The position numbers and the translations under genes are program-made. This document shows positions 26,845-35,228 of a stretch of DNA of 64,000 nucleotides, one piece after another (position 1 is the stretch's first letter; every line of letters starts with the position of its first letter). The notes beneath the pieces were generated by a model. That model was not told the DNA's origin, made no database searches, and saw only the letters and a list, made by a program, of their open reading frames with translations. This DNA comes from Pluralibacter gergoviae ATCC 33028 = NBRC 105706 (GTDB lineage Bacteria > Pseudomonadota > Gammaproteobacteria > Enterobacterales > Enterobacteriaceae). The stretch lies in assembly GCF_001598855.1 (NCBI RefSeq), contig NZ_BCZS01000010.1, forward strand, positions 103,357 to 167,356, in the 5' to 3' direction.

Positions 26845-27969
26845 ATGATCCGCATCGAAAAAGTCCAGGATAAGCAAGAGCTTAAGGAATTCATCACTTT
26901 CCCCTCCACGCTGTTTCGCGATGATCCTAACTGGATTGACCCTCTCTTTATTGAGCGTGAAGAGCATCTGTCGAAGAAAAATCCCGGCACCGACCACATC
27001 ACCTGGCAGGCGTGGGTGGCAAAGAGGGAAGGTAAGGTTGTTGGCCGCATCACCGCGCAGATCGATACCCTGCACCGCGAACTTCACGGCGACGACACGG
27101 GCCACTTCGGCATGATTGACGCCATCGACGATCCTGAGGTGTTCAGCGCGCTGTTCGCGGCCGCCGAAGAGTGGCTCAGATCCCAGGGCGCACGTAAAAT
27201 TACCGGCCCGTTCAGCCTCAACATCAATCAGGAAAGCGGTCTGCTGATCGACGGCTTTGATACTCCGCCCTCGACCATGATGCCGCACTCAAAGCCTTAT
27301 TATGCCGCGCGCGTAGAAGAGCAGGGCTACAGTAAAGGCATTGACCTGCTGGCTTACTGGATGCAGCGCACCGATCTGCACTTTAATCCATCCCTGAGCA
27401 AGCTGATGGACCGGGTGCGCTCCCAGGTCACCATTCGTCGCCTCAACCGCAAGCAGTTTGCGCAGGAGATGCAGGTGATGCGCGAGATCTTCAACTCCGG
27501 CTGGCAGCACAACTGGGGCTTCGTGCCTTTTACCGAGCACGAATTTGCCACCATGGGCGATCAGCTGAAGTTCCTGGTGCCGGATGACATGATTTACATT
27601 GCCGAGATTGAAGGCAAACCCTGCGCCTTTATCGTCGGGATGCCGAATATCAACGAAGCGGTTGCCGATCTGCACGGCCGCTTACTGCCGCTGGGCTGGG
27701 CCAAGCTGCTGTGGCGCCTGAAGGTGAGCGGCGTGCGCACTGCCCGCGTGCCGCTGATGGGCGTAAGGGAAGAGTACCAGTTCAGCCGCATCGGGCCGGT
27801 GATTGCCCTGCTGCTGATTGAAGCGCTGCGCGACCCGTTTAAAAAGCGCAATATCGACGCCCTGGAGATGTCCTGGATCCTCGAAAGCAATACCGGCATG
27901 AACAACATTCTGAAGAAAATCGGCGCCCTGCCGTATAAGCAGTATCGTCTCTACGAAAAGCAGATTTAA
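26845..27969 (+). CDS. bcerS: Bacterial ceramide synthase-type N-acyltransferase (GNAT-like)
   Basis: A 374-residue protein of the bCerS (CC_1154-like) GNAT family, which N-acylates the sphingoid intermediate. Recognisable segments are MIRIEKVQDKQELKEFITFP, LYRDDPNW-like LFRDDPNWIDP, KITGPFSLNINQESGLL and the C-terminal SWILESNTGMNNILKKIG, which corresponds to the acyl-CoA-binding part of the fold. There are no membrane segments; Caulobacter bCerS is likewise unrelated to the eukaryotic membrane ceramide synthases. It is transcribed away from aasR, sharing the AT-rich control region, and ends in a good terminator. AAGGCTGG lies upstream of the ATG. Confidence 0.83.
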   Translation: MIRIEKVQDKQELKEFITFPSTLFRDDPNWIDPLFIEREEHLSKKNPGTDHITWQAWVAKREGKVVGRITAQIDTLHRELHGDDTGHFGMIDAIDDPEVFSALFAAAEEWLRSQGARKITGPFSLNINQESGLLIDGFDTPPSTMMPHSKPYYAARVEEQGYSKGIDLLAYWMQRTDLHFNPSLSKLMDRVRSQVTIRRLNRKQFAQEMQVMREIFNSGWQHNWGFVPFTEHEFATMGDQLKFLVPDDMIYIAEIEGKPCAFIVGMPNINEAVADLHGRLLPLGWAKLLWRLKVSGVRTARVPLMGVREEYQFSRIGPVIALLLIEALRDPFKKRNIDALEMSWILESNTGMNNILKKIGALPYKQYRLYEKQI

Positions 27970-27978
27970 GATGACGCG

Positions 27979-28014
27979 CTCTGCCGATCGGTGAAGCCGA
28001 CCGGCAGAGGTTTT
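27979..28014 (+). terminator. Terminator after the ceramide synthase gene
   Basis: CTCTGCCG (27979-27986) pairs with CGGCAGAG (28002-28009), extended inside by CGG/CCG, and is followed by GTTTT. It separates the island from convergent uspA. Confidence 0.8.
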
Positions 28015-28043
28015 ACAGGGAAGGACTGGCGTCAGGCAAGACG

Positions 28044-28481
28044 TTATTCGTCTTCTTCATCACGCAGCGGTACGATCAGCATATCAACGTGGACGGTATT
28101 GATCAGCTGACGCGCGGAAGACATCAATTTGCTCCAGAAATCCTGATGATGCCCGCAGACCACCAAATCCATATCATATTTCTTAATCGCATCGACCAGC
28201 ACCTGGCCGAGGTCGCCGCTGCCGCTCAGCGTCTCCGCAATGGGATAGCCGGCGCCGGTTGAGAGCTCGGTAAGCGCATGGTGGGTCTCTTCGGAGATGC
28301 GCTTTTGCATATCGCCCAGATTGACGTCGATCAGCCCCGTATAGAGGTCGGAGTAGTTCACATCAACATGGATCAGGGAAACCTTCGCATTGTACGGACG
28401 GGCCATAGAGACCGCTTTCTCAACCAGCATTTTGCTTTCCGGTGAGAGATCGACCGCGATAAGAATGTGTTTGTAAGCCAT
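28044..28481 (-). CDS. uspA: Universal stress protein A
   Basis: A 145-residue UspA, a cytoplasmic dimer induced on growth arrest. The start at 28481 ([19 protein letters not shown]) is taken from the family N terminus and the AAGGAGT a few bases upstream; a longer frame from 28562 would add 27 unsupported residues. It is divergent from uspB as in E. coli, which places the right edge of the island at about 28 kb. Confidence 0.97.
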   Translation of the reverse strand: MAYKHILIAVDLSPESKMLVEKAVSMARPYNAKVSLIHVDVNYSDLYTGLIDVNLGDMQKRISEETHHALTELSTGAGYPIAETLSGSGDLGQVLVDAIKKYDMDLVVCGHHQDFWSKLMSSARQLINTVHVDMLIVPLRDEEDE

Positions 28482-28797
28482 AGTGTACTCCTTCCTTAAG
28501 TGTGTAAGCGCTACCTGAATTATAGACGATTCACCATAAAACGGAGCGGCAATCCGCGTCAATAAGCCTTACGTGCCAGAGAGATACAGGTATCATTAAA
28601 AGATTTCATCATCAACCTGATGGGATCGCAGCGCATCAGTGTGGCAAAAAAATTCACTGATCTCCTACACTATTAAAGGAGTCGGTCAGGTGGATTAATG
28701 TGACCGTACTCGCACTCTTTCACAAACTGTCGGTTGAGTTTCGGGGGAGCGGTAGCCCCGGAGAGGGTCTCCGTGGGCGGGTCGCCGGGGAGGAGGT
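28482..28797. promoter_or_regulatory. uspA-uspB divergent promoter region
   Basis: 316 nt without a gene. The uspB-proximal half is GC-rich and can fold (CCCCGG near 28756 with CCGGGG near 28785). The very strong AGGAGG at 28791-28796 almost touches the uspB ATG at 28798, so the GGGGAGG just before it may be the functional site. uspB is known to be sigma-S dependent in E. coli; I could not fix the -10 by eye. Confidence 0.5.
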
Positions 28798-29133
28798 ATG
28801 ATCAGCACTGTCGCGCTGTTTTGGGCTCTGTGTATTGTGTGTGTGATAAATATGGCGCGCTATTTTTCATCGCTGCGCGCCCTGCTTGTGGTACTGCGCG
28901 GCTGCGATCCGCTGCTTTATCAGTACGTGGACGGCGGCGGTTTCTTTACCTCTCATGGGCAGCCGGGAAAGCAGATGCGCCTCGTGTGGTATATCTGGGC
29001 GCAGCGCTATCGCGATCATCATGATGATGAATTTATTCGCCGCTGCCAGCGGGTGCGCGGGCAGTTTATTTTGACCAGCGCGCTGTGTGGCCTGGTGCTG
29101 GTGAGCATGATCGCACTGATGATCTGGCACTGA
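28798..29133 (+). CDS. uspB: Universal stress protein B
   Basis: A 111-residue inner-membrane protein nearly identical to E. coli UspB, with membrane segments at each end ([18 protein letters not shown] and [19 protein letters not shown]) around a conserved basic loop ([20 protein letters not shown]). It is needed for ethanol resistance in stationary phase in E. coli. Confidence 0.96.
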   Translation: MISTVALFWALCIVCVINMARYFSSLRALLVVLRGCDPLLYQYVDGGGFFTSHGQPGKQMRLVWYIWAQRYRDHHDDEFIRRCQRVRGQFILTSALCGLVLVSMIALMIWH

Positions 29134-29143
29134 ACTGCCGTAA

Positions 29144-29177
29144 AAAAAACGGGTCCGCCTGCGCCGACCCGTTTTTT
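29144..29177. terminator. Bidirectional terminator between uspB and pitA
   Basis: AAAAAACGGGTC (29144-29155) and its exact complement (29166-29177) enclose CGCCTGCGCC. A- and T-tracts on both sides serve both convergent genes. Confidence 0.92.
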
Positions 29178-29198
29178 ATTGCCTGACGTTCAGCGCCG

Positions 29199-30695
29199 TC
29201 AGATGAGCTTCAGGCTCAGCCAGTAGAGCACGCCGGAGAGAATAATCGCCGCCGGCAGGGTAAGCACCCAGGCCATCAGAATGTTGGTGACGGTCTTGCG
29301 CTGCAGGCCGCCGCCGTCAACGATCATCGTACCCGCAACGGAGGACGACAGAACGTGGGTGGTGGAAACCGGCATCCCGGTATAGCTCGCCAGACCAATC
29401 GACAGCGCGGTGGTCATCTGCGCGGATACGCCCTGAGCATAGGTCATGCCCTTCTTACCGATCTTCTCGCCGATAGTGGTCGCGACGCGTTTCCAGCCAA
29501 TCATCGTTCCCACGCCGAGCGCCAGCGCCACGGCCATGATTATCCAGATGGGCGCGTACTCGATGGTGCTGAGCATATCGGTTTTCAGCTTCTTCAGCAG
29601 GCGCTGATCGTCGCCGGTCACCTGCGGCAGCTTAACGGTTTTGTCCACCGTGTCAGAGATACAGAGCATAATGCGGCGCATCTGGCTGCGCTGCTCAAGC
29701 GTCAGCGAGTCGTAAGTTTCGGTATTACCCAGCAGATCCTTGACGAAATTCAGCGCATTGATCGTATTTGATGGATGGCAGTGGAAGTCGGAAGGCTGGT
29801 TCGCCTCCTCTTCCGGCGGCGGGATCAGCTGATTAACGCCGGTCGCCTCTTTCAGCAGGCCAGCATTATGCTGATAGAAGATCTCCAGGTTATTCACCGC
29901 ATCGCGGGTCCGGGTGATTTCATAGCTTGAGGCATTCATATTAATGACGAAGCCCGCAGGCGCAACGCCGATGAGGACCAGCATCACCAGGCCGATGCCC
30001 TTCTGGCCGTCGTTGGCGCCGTGAGAAAACGCCACGCCCGCGGCGGAGAGGATAAGCGCGATACGGGTCCAGAACGGCGGCTTTTTCTTACCGTCTTTCT
30101 TGGTTCGCTGGGTCGGCGTCAGGTGGGTGCGGCGGCGCTTTTTGGTGCCGCTCCAGTAGCGGCGCAGCAGCAGGATCATCCCGCCAGCGACCACCAGGCC
30201 GACAATCGGCGAGAGGATCAGTGAACCGAAGATCCCGGCAACTTTAGGCAGGTTCAGCGCGTCGACCACGGAGGTATCCGTCATCAGCGCGTGGGTCAGA
30301 CCAATACCGATAATTGCGCCAATCAGCGTATGCGAACTGGACGCCGGCAGGCCGACATACCAGGTGCCGAGGTTCCAGATAATCGCCGCCAGCAGCATGG
30401 AAAAGACCATGGCCAGGCCATGAGCAGAGCTCATGTTAAGCAGCAGTTCCGTTGGCAGCATATGCACGATGGCATAGGCGACGCTCAGACCGCCCAGCAG
30501 GACGCCGAAGAAGTTGAAGACAGCCGCCATCAGCACCGCCAGCTGCGAACGCATTGCACGGGTGTAGATGACCGTTGCTACAGCGTTTGCCGTATCGTGG
30601 AAGCCGTTGATCGCTTCGTAAAACAGAACAAAAACCAGAGCAAGCAATAATAAAAGCCCGGTATGTAAATCCAGGCCGGTAAACAAATGTAGCAT
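29199..30695 (-). CDS. pitA: Low-affinity phosphate transporter
   Basis: A 498-residue inner-membrane carrier of the PiT family that moves metal-phosphate with protons. The paired PiT signatures are [18 protein letters not shown] near the N terminus and [12 protein letters not shown] in the middle; the C-terminal repeat contains [24 protein letters not shown] large cytoplasmic loop (about residues 180-390) separates the two halves. Length matches E. coli PitA (499). Confidence 0.96.
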   Translation of the reverse strand: MLHLFTGLDLHTGLLLLLALVFVLFYEAINGFHDTANAVATVIYTRAMRSQLAVLMAAVFNFFGVLLGGLSVAYAIVHMLPTELLLNMSSAHGLAMVFSMLLAAIIWNLGTWYVGLPASSSHTLIGAIIGIGLTHALMTDTSVVDALNLPKVAGIFGSLILSPIVGLVVAGGMILLLRRYWSGTKKRRRTHLTPTQRTKKDGKKKPPFWTRIALILSAAGVAFSHGANDGQKGIGLVMLVLIGVAPAGFVINMNASSYEITRTRDAVNNLEIFYQHNAGLLKEATGVNQLIPPPEEEANQPSDFHCHPSNTINALNFVKDLLGNTETYDSLTLEQRSQMRRIMLCISDTVDKTVKLPQVTGDDQRLLKKLKTDMLSTIEYAPIWIIMAVALALGVGTMIGWKRVATTIGEKIGKKGMTYAQGVSAQMTTALSIGLASYTGMPVSTTHVLSSSVAGTMIVDGGGLQRKTVTNILMAWVLTLPAAIILSGVLYWLSLKLI

Positions 30696-30925
30696 AGGAC
30701 GTTACGCCATTTTGAGGACATGAACGCGGCGCATTATCGTGGACAAACGCGGCGCGGGCAAAGAGAAATATAGACTTTTATTGATTATTGTTCAGAACCG
30801 CAGCAGCGCACTCAGGATTTATCCTATATCTTTCAACGGCATGTCATGAAGGCGGAAAATAGAGGCTGGTCGCGGCGGCGGGGAAAATTTACAATTCCCG
30901 ACACTATAAACAGTGGGGTGAATAC

Positions 30926-32119
30926 GTGGAAAGGTTTGATGCCATCGTGATCGGCGCGGGTGCGGCGGGAATGTTTTGTGCGGCGCAGGCGGGGCAGGCC
31001 GGTCTGCGGGTGCTGCTGCTGGATAATGGCAAGAAGCCCGGCCGCAAGATCCTGATGTCCGGCGGCGGGCGCTGCAACTTCACCAATATGTATGTGGAGC
31101 CAGCGGCCTACCTCAGCGGCAATCCTCATTTCTGCAAGTCCGCGCTGGCCCGCTATACCCAGTGGGACTTTATCGACCTGGTGGGCAAATACGGCATTGC
31201 CTGGCACGAGAAAACGCTGGGCCAGCTGTTCTGCGATGACTCGGCGGCGCAGATTGTCGATCTGCTGGTCAGCGAATGCGGGAAGGGCGGGGTAGTGACC
31301 CGCCTGCGCAGCGAAATTCTCAGCGTCGCGCGCGATGAAGAGGGCTATCAGCTGCAGCTCAACGGCGAAACTGTTTTTGCCCGCAGGCTGGTGATTGCCA
31401 GCGGCGGCCTGTCGATGCCGGGGCTGGGCGCGTCGCCCTTCGGCTACAAAATCGCCGAACAGTTTGGCCTCAGAGTGCTGCCCACCCGGGCCGGGCTGGT
31501 GCCGTTCACGCTGCACAAGCCGCTGCTCGAACAGCTGCAGGCGCTTTCCGGCGTCTCCGTCCCCGCCGTCATTACCGCCGATGACGGCACGGTATTCCGC
31601 GAGAGCCTGCTGTTTACCCACCGCGGGCTTTCCGGCCCGGCGGTGCTGCAGATCTCCAGCTACTGGCAGCCGGGCGAATTTGTCACCATTAACCTGCTGC
31701 CGGAGTGCGATCTGGCGGCGTTTCTCGACGCGCAGCGCGCGGAGCACCCCAACCAGAGTCTGAAAAATACCCTGGCGATGCAGCTGCCGAAGCGGCTGGT
31801 CGAGTGTCTGCAGCTGCTCGGACAGATCCCCGATGTCTCGCTCAGACAGCTTAACAATAAAGAACAGCAGCAGCTGATTGAGACGCTGACAGCCTGGCGG
31901 GTACAGCCTAACGGCACCGAAGGATACCGCACCGCGGAAGTGACCCTCGGCGGCGTCGATACCAATGAGCTCTCTTCGCGCACGATGGAGGCGCGCAGGG
32001 TGCCGGGCCTCTACTTTATCGGCGAAGTGATGGACGTCACCGGCTGGCTGGGCGGCTATAACTTCCAGTGGGCGTGGTCGTCGGCCTGGGCCTGCGCGCA
32101 GGCGCTGGCGGAGAGATAA
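30926..32119 (+). CDS. yhiN: HI0933-family flavoprotein
   Basis: A 397-residue predicted FAD-dependent oxidoreductase. It has an N-terminal dinucleotide-binding motif (DAIVIGAGAAGMFCA), the HI0933-type SGGGRCNFTN and the C-terminal GEVMDVTGWLGGYNFQWAWS. No substrate is established. It keeps its E. coli position next to pitA. Its stop lies about 45 nt before the fluoride riboswitch. Confidence 0.93.
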   Translation: MERFDAIVIGAGAAGMFCAAQAGQAGLRVLLLDNGKKPGRKILMSGGGRCNFTNMYVEPAAYLSGNPHFCKSALARYTQWDFIDLVGKYGIAWHEKTLGQLFCDDSAAQIVDLLVSECGKGGVVTRLRSEILSVARDEEGYQLQLNGETVFARRLVIASGGLSMPGLGASPFGYKIAEQFGLRVLPTRAGLVPFTLHKPLLEQLQALSGVSVPAVITADDGTVFRESLLFTHRGLSGPAVLQISSYWQPGEFVTINLLPECDLAAFLDAQRAEHPNQSLKNTLAMQLPKRLVECLQLLGQIPDVSLRQLNNKEQQQLIETLTAWRVQPNGTEGYRTAEVTLGGVDTNELSSRTMEARRVPGLYFIGEVMDVTGWLGGYNFQWAWSSAWACAQALAER

Positions 32120-32164
32120 CCTTTCCTCTTGCAAATCCCGCTGCGGAAGTTCACTATTTAATAC

Positions 32165-32223
32165 AAGGTGATGGTGTTCCACCTTTCCCAACCGCTTCCC
32201 TGAGAAGATGATGACGCCTGGTA
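32165..32223 (+). promoter_or_regulatory. Fluoride riboswitch (crcB motif) aptamer
   Basis: The conserved blocks of the fluoride aptamer are in the right order and spacing: AGGTGATGGTGTTCCACCT at 32166-32184, AACCGC at about 32190-32195, a short variable hairpin (TTCCCTGAGAA), and TGATGACGCCT at 32209-32219. The first block folds as P1/P2 with the GATGG pseudoknot segment. The aptamer 3' strand (GCCTG) is shared with the terminator that follows, so fluoride binding should prevent termination and switch the operon on. The downstream genes are known fluoride-stress functions. Confidence 0.93.
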
Positions 32224-32265
32224 TGTCTCTTATTAACGAGAGACGTGTCAGGCTTTTTTGTTTTT
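32216..32265 (+). terminator. Riboswitch expression-platform terminator
   Basis: GCCTG (32216-32220) pairs with CAGGC (32249-32253) and GTCTCT with AGAGAC inside it, around a TATTAACG loop. Then come TTTTTTGTTTTT. The 5' arm overlaps the end of the aptamer, as required for mutually exclusive folds. Confidence 0.88.
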
Positions 32266-32304
32266 GTCGCCGGCCCGACACGTTTCCCCAACCTGGGCCA
32301 TTCT

Positions 32305-33213
32305 ATGATTAACGTTTTTGGGCATCTTAACCCCGATAGTGACGCAATCTGCAGCGCCGTGGCTACCGCGTGGTGGCTGAATCAGCGTGGTCAGCGGGCA
32401 AAAGCCTGGCGGCTGGGCGAGATGAATCGCGAAACCCAATTTATTTTTCAGCAGGCGGGCGTGAGCGCCCCCGAATTGCTACAGGGTTCCCTGAAGGATA
32501 AGCCCGTCTGGCTGGTGGATTTTACCGAGCCGGCCCAGGGACCGGAGACGCTTGAAGAGAGCCTGGTTCTCGGCGTTATCGACCATCACCGCCTCGGCGG
32601 CCTCTTTACCCGCGAGCCTGCGGATATCTGTATTAAACCCTTCGGCTGCAGCGCCACGGTGCTGTGGGAGACGATGTCGCCGGAGATCCGCCGCGCGCTG
32701 CCGCCCTCCCTTGCCACCCTGATGCTGGGCGCGATCCTCAGCGACACGATTGCCTTCCGCTCCCCCACTACCACGGAAACCGATCGCCAGGCGGCCACCC
32801 GCCTCAGCGCGCTGGCGGGCATCGACTGCGAAGCCTTCAGCAGCGAGCTGCTGCAGGCAAAAACGGATATCCGCGGTATTGATGCGCAAACGCTTCTGCA
32901 CCGCGACCTGAAGTCCTTCACGCTGCAGGGGAAAAAGGTCTTTATTGCCCAGATTGAGCTTGCCAGCCTGCGGCAGGTGGCAGAACTGCAGCCTTCTCTG
33001 CTGCATCAGCTTGAAACGTTAGCAAATGAAACCTCTGCCGATATCTGTGTGCTTATGCTGACAGATATAAGCCATACCTGTTCAGAACTTTTCTTTTCCG
33101 GTCCGGCGCGTCCGGCAGATTCATCCTGCCGCGTGCCGGGAATGCTCAGTCGCAAGAAGCAGCTGCTCCCCTGGCTGGATGAGCGACTGAATGAGCTCAG
33201 GAGGACATCATGA
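32305..33213 (+). CDS. ppaC: Family II (DHH) manganese-dependent inorganic pyrophosphatase
   Basis: A 302-residue soluble pyrophosphatase of the DHH superfamily. The metal-binding motifs are GHLNPDSD (residues 6-13), a central WLVDF, the DHH signature VIDHHRLGG and the C-terminal SRKKQ substrate motif, which marks it as a true family II enzyme and not a RecJ or bifunctional oligoribonuclease. The start at 32305 gives the family N terminus; the open frame reaches back to 32245, but that lies in the terminator. Enterobacteria normally rely on family I Ppa, which fluoride inhibits strongly, so an alternative pyrophosphatase fits fluoride defence. It overlaps the next gene by 4 nt. Confidence 0.9.
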   Translation: MINVFGHLNPDSDAICSAVATAWWLNQRGQRAKAWRLGEMNRETQFIFQQAGVSAPELLQGSLKDKPVWLVDFTEPAQGPETLEESLVLGVIDHHRLGGLFTREPADICIKPFGCSATVLWETMSPEIRRALPPSLATLMLGAILSDTIAFRSPTTTETDRQAATRLSALAGIDCEAFSSELLQAKTDIRGIDAQTLLHRDLKSFTLQGKKVFIAQIELASLRQVAELQPSLLHQLETLANETSADICVLMLTDISHTCSELFFSGPARPADSSCRVPGMLSRKKQLLPWLDERLNELRRTS

Positions 33214-33653
33214 ACAACTACCGGCATGCCATGGTGATGGTTGAAAACGTTGACGATGGCGCCGCGCTGCTCAACTGTGTGGCACCGTTAGCGCTCGATC
33301 CCCAGTCGCCTACCGAGATCACCCTTTCTCATTTCAGCGAAGATTATCGGGCCATGAACTACATTTCTGACAGCATGATGGATGACGCCGTTGCTGAGGA
33401 TGTGATTAAAGCAAAGGCCATGCTCAGCCATCTGGTTAAGATCTCGCCATTCCCTATTAAAACGCTACAGCTTGTTACGCTCCGCCAGTTTGATGATGTG
33501 GAGAAGTGTATCGCCGATCTGAAAATCGATCTGGTGATTGTCGGCCACCGCAATCGCCTGTTTGGTACTTTCACATCCCGCGCATTCGACCTTATTAACC
33601 ATTTGAATACTGATATTTTAATCCGTCACATTCCTGATAAAGGAGAGCACTGA
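33210..33653 (+). CDS. Universal stress family protein in the fluoride operon
   Basis: A 147-residue UspA-domain protein. The N terminus (YRHAMVMVENVDDGAALLN) and the C-terminal DLVIVGHRNRLFGTFTSRAF and LNTDILI are the family's nucleotide-binding beta-strand and helix elements, though the full G-x2-G-x9-G(S/T) ATP loop is not intact. AGGAGG precedes the ATG, which overlaps the ppaC stop. Usp proteins are recurrent members of fluoride riboswitch operons; their role there is unknown. Confidence 0.85.
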   Translation: MNNYRHAMVMVENVDDGAALLNCVAPLALDPQSPTEITLSHFSEDYRAMNYISDSMMDDAVAEDVIKAKAMLSHLVKISPFPIKTLQLVTLRQFDDVEKCIADLKIDLVIVGHRNRLFGTFTSRAFDLINHLNTDILIRHIPDKGEH

Positions 33654-34939
33654 TGAACGTTATTATCAATAAAATCCAGGCCCGTGAAATACTCGATTCC
33701 CGCGGTAATCCTACCGTTGAGGTCGATATCACAGACAGCACAGGCATAACTGCCAGAGCTTCTGTGCCTTCCGGAGCCAGCACCGGCTCGCGGGAAGCGG
33801 TAGAGAAGCGCGATGGCGACAAGTCGCGCTACCAGGGTAAAGGCGTGCGCGAAGCGGTGAATGAGATTAATACTCGTATTAACGATGCGCTGAAGGGACT
33901 TGATGCCAGCGACCAGCGTCTGATCGATAACACCCTGATCGCGCTCGACGGTACGGAAAACAAACAAAGCCTGGGCGCCAACGCCCTGCTGGGCACTTCG
34001 CTTGCGGCGGCGCGTCTGGCGGCCAACAGTCATCATCAGCCGCTATTTCGCTATCTGGGCGGACTGGCCGCCAACCTGCTGCCGGTGCCCTGCATGAACA
34101 TCATTAACGGTGGGGTTCACGCCCGCGGCCAGGGCGCGGATTTCCAGGAGTTTATGATTGCTCCCCACGGTGCGCCGTCGCTAACCGAGGCCGTGCGCAT
34201 GGGCAGCGAGGTCTATCAGACGCTGCGCCAGCTGCTGCTTGAAAAGGGCCTCACTGTCGGCGTTGGCGACGAGGGCGGATTTGCGCCTGCGGTGACCTCT
34301 AACCGCCAGCCGCTGGACTTTATTGTGCAGGCTATCGAACGCGCCGGCTATCGCCCAGGGGAAGATATCAGCGTCTGCATGGATCCGGCCTCCAGCGAAT
34401 TTTATAAAAATGGCCGTTATCATCTGCATACCGAAGGCGCCGACCTCACCGCCGCAGAGATGACCGACTACTACGCGGAGCTGCTTAAAGACTATCCGAT
34501 TATCCTGCTGGAAGATGGCCTTGCCGAAGATGACTGGGACGGCTGGAAGGTGCTGCACCAGCAGCTGGGCGATAAAATCGAGCTGGTGGGCGACGATCTG
34601 TTCGTGACTAACGTGAAGTATATCCGCCGCGGGATCGAAGAGAACCTGGCGAACTCGGCGCTGATCAAGCTCAACCAGATAGGTACCCTCAGCGAAACCT
34701 TTGATGCCGTCGCGCTTTGTCACCAGAACGGCTGGGGCACCTTTATCTCCCACCGCAGCGGTGAAACCACCGACAGCTTTATCGCGGATATGACCGTCGC
34801 CCTGCGCGCCGGACATCTGAAAACCGGTGCGCCATGCCGCGGTGAGCGCGTAGAGAAATACAACCAGCTGATGCGCATTGAACAGGCACTGGGCGATGAT
34901 GCTCACTATGCCGGGCGTAACGGCTTTATCCGTCGCTAA
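33653..34939 (+). CDS. eno: Enolase, second copy in the fluoride operon
   Basis: A 428-residue phosphopyruvate hydratase. The catalytic set is present: the acid/base glutamate in GDEGGFAPAV, the lysine in LIKLNQIGTLSET, the Mg ligands around CMDPASSEF, LLEDGL and VGDDLFVTN, and the C-terminal ISHRSGETTD. The housekeeping eno lies beside pyrG in enterobacteria, so this is an extra copy. Enolase is a classical target of fluoride (as Mg-fluoride-phosphate), so extra or less sensitive enzyme would keep glycolysis running. Sequence differences from standard enolase (HARGQGADFQEFM where HADNNVDIQEFM is usual) are near the active site. It overlaps the usp stop (TGATG). Confidence 0.93.
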   Translation: MNVIINKIQAREILDSRGNPTVEVDITDSTGITARASVPSGASTGSREAVEKRDGDKSRYQGKGVREAVNEINTRINDALKGLDASDQRLIDNTLIALDGTENKQSLGANALLGTSLAAARLAANSHHQPLFRYLGGLAANLLPVPCMNIINGGVHARGQGADFQEFMIAPHGAPSLTEAVRMGSEVYQTLRQLLLEKGLTVGVGDEGGFAPAVTSNRQPLDFIVQAIERAGYRPGEDISVCMDPASSEFYKNGRYHLHTEGADLTAAEMTDYYAELLKDYPIILLEDGLAEDDWDGWKVLHQQLGDKIELVGDDLFVTNVKYIRRGIEENLANSALIKLNQIGTLSETFDAVALCHQNGWGTFISHRSGETTDSFIADMTVALRAGHLKTGAPCRGERVEKYNQLMRIEQALGDDAHYAGRNGFIRR

Positions 34940-34955
34940 TCATTCCATTGTCTCC

Positions 34956-34980
34956 GACATCCGGCCGCAGGCCGGATGTC
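34956..34980 (+). repeat. Hairpin between eno and the crcB remnant
   Basis: A perfect 11-bp stem (GACATCCGGCC and its complement) with loop GCA. The GCCGGATG core is like that of REP elements. No T-run follows, so it may stabilise the eno end of the transcript or partly block reading into the crcB remnant. Confidence 0.65.
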
Positions 34981-35007
34981 TCCCGCGTTGCCTGGCGTGA
35001 GCCTTAT

Positions 35008-35228
35008 ATGATGAAATCCCTGATTGCCGTCATCATTGGCGGCTCGGTCGGCTGCGCCATTCGCTGGCTGCTTTCCGTGCGTCTGAATGCGCTGTGGAGC
35101 CGACCCTGTCGCCTGGAAACTGCTGATCACTACCGGCCTGTGCGGTAATCTCCGTGCTGGGAGCGCTGATGATGACTGTGCTGGGATTATGTGGCTGGCG
35201 TAGCCGCCTGCTTAAACAGAGCCAGTAA
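35008..35228 (+). pseudogene. crcB: Remnant of crcB (Fluc fluoride channel), destroyed by internal deletions
   Basis: The first about 29 codons (MMKSLIAVIIGGSVGCAIRW and following) are an intact CrcB N terminus. The sequence then jumps. Starting about 35105 in another frame it reads PVAWKLLITTGLCGN, which is the middle of CrcB up to the conserved TTGLCGG. From about 35150 in a further frame it reads ISVLGALMMTVLGL, the last membrane helix, with a stop at 35226-35228. The remnant is about 220 nt, against about 375 nt for a complete gene, so at least two deletions with frame changes have occurred. It still lies at the end of the fluoride operon. Its 3' end overlaps the end of the LysR gene on the other strand. 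Confidence 0.82.

Noticed and set aside
32245..32304. Upstream extension of the ppaC reading frame
   Set aside because: It would start inside the riboswitch terminator; the family N terminus begins at 32305.
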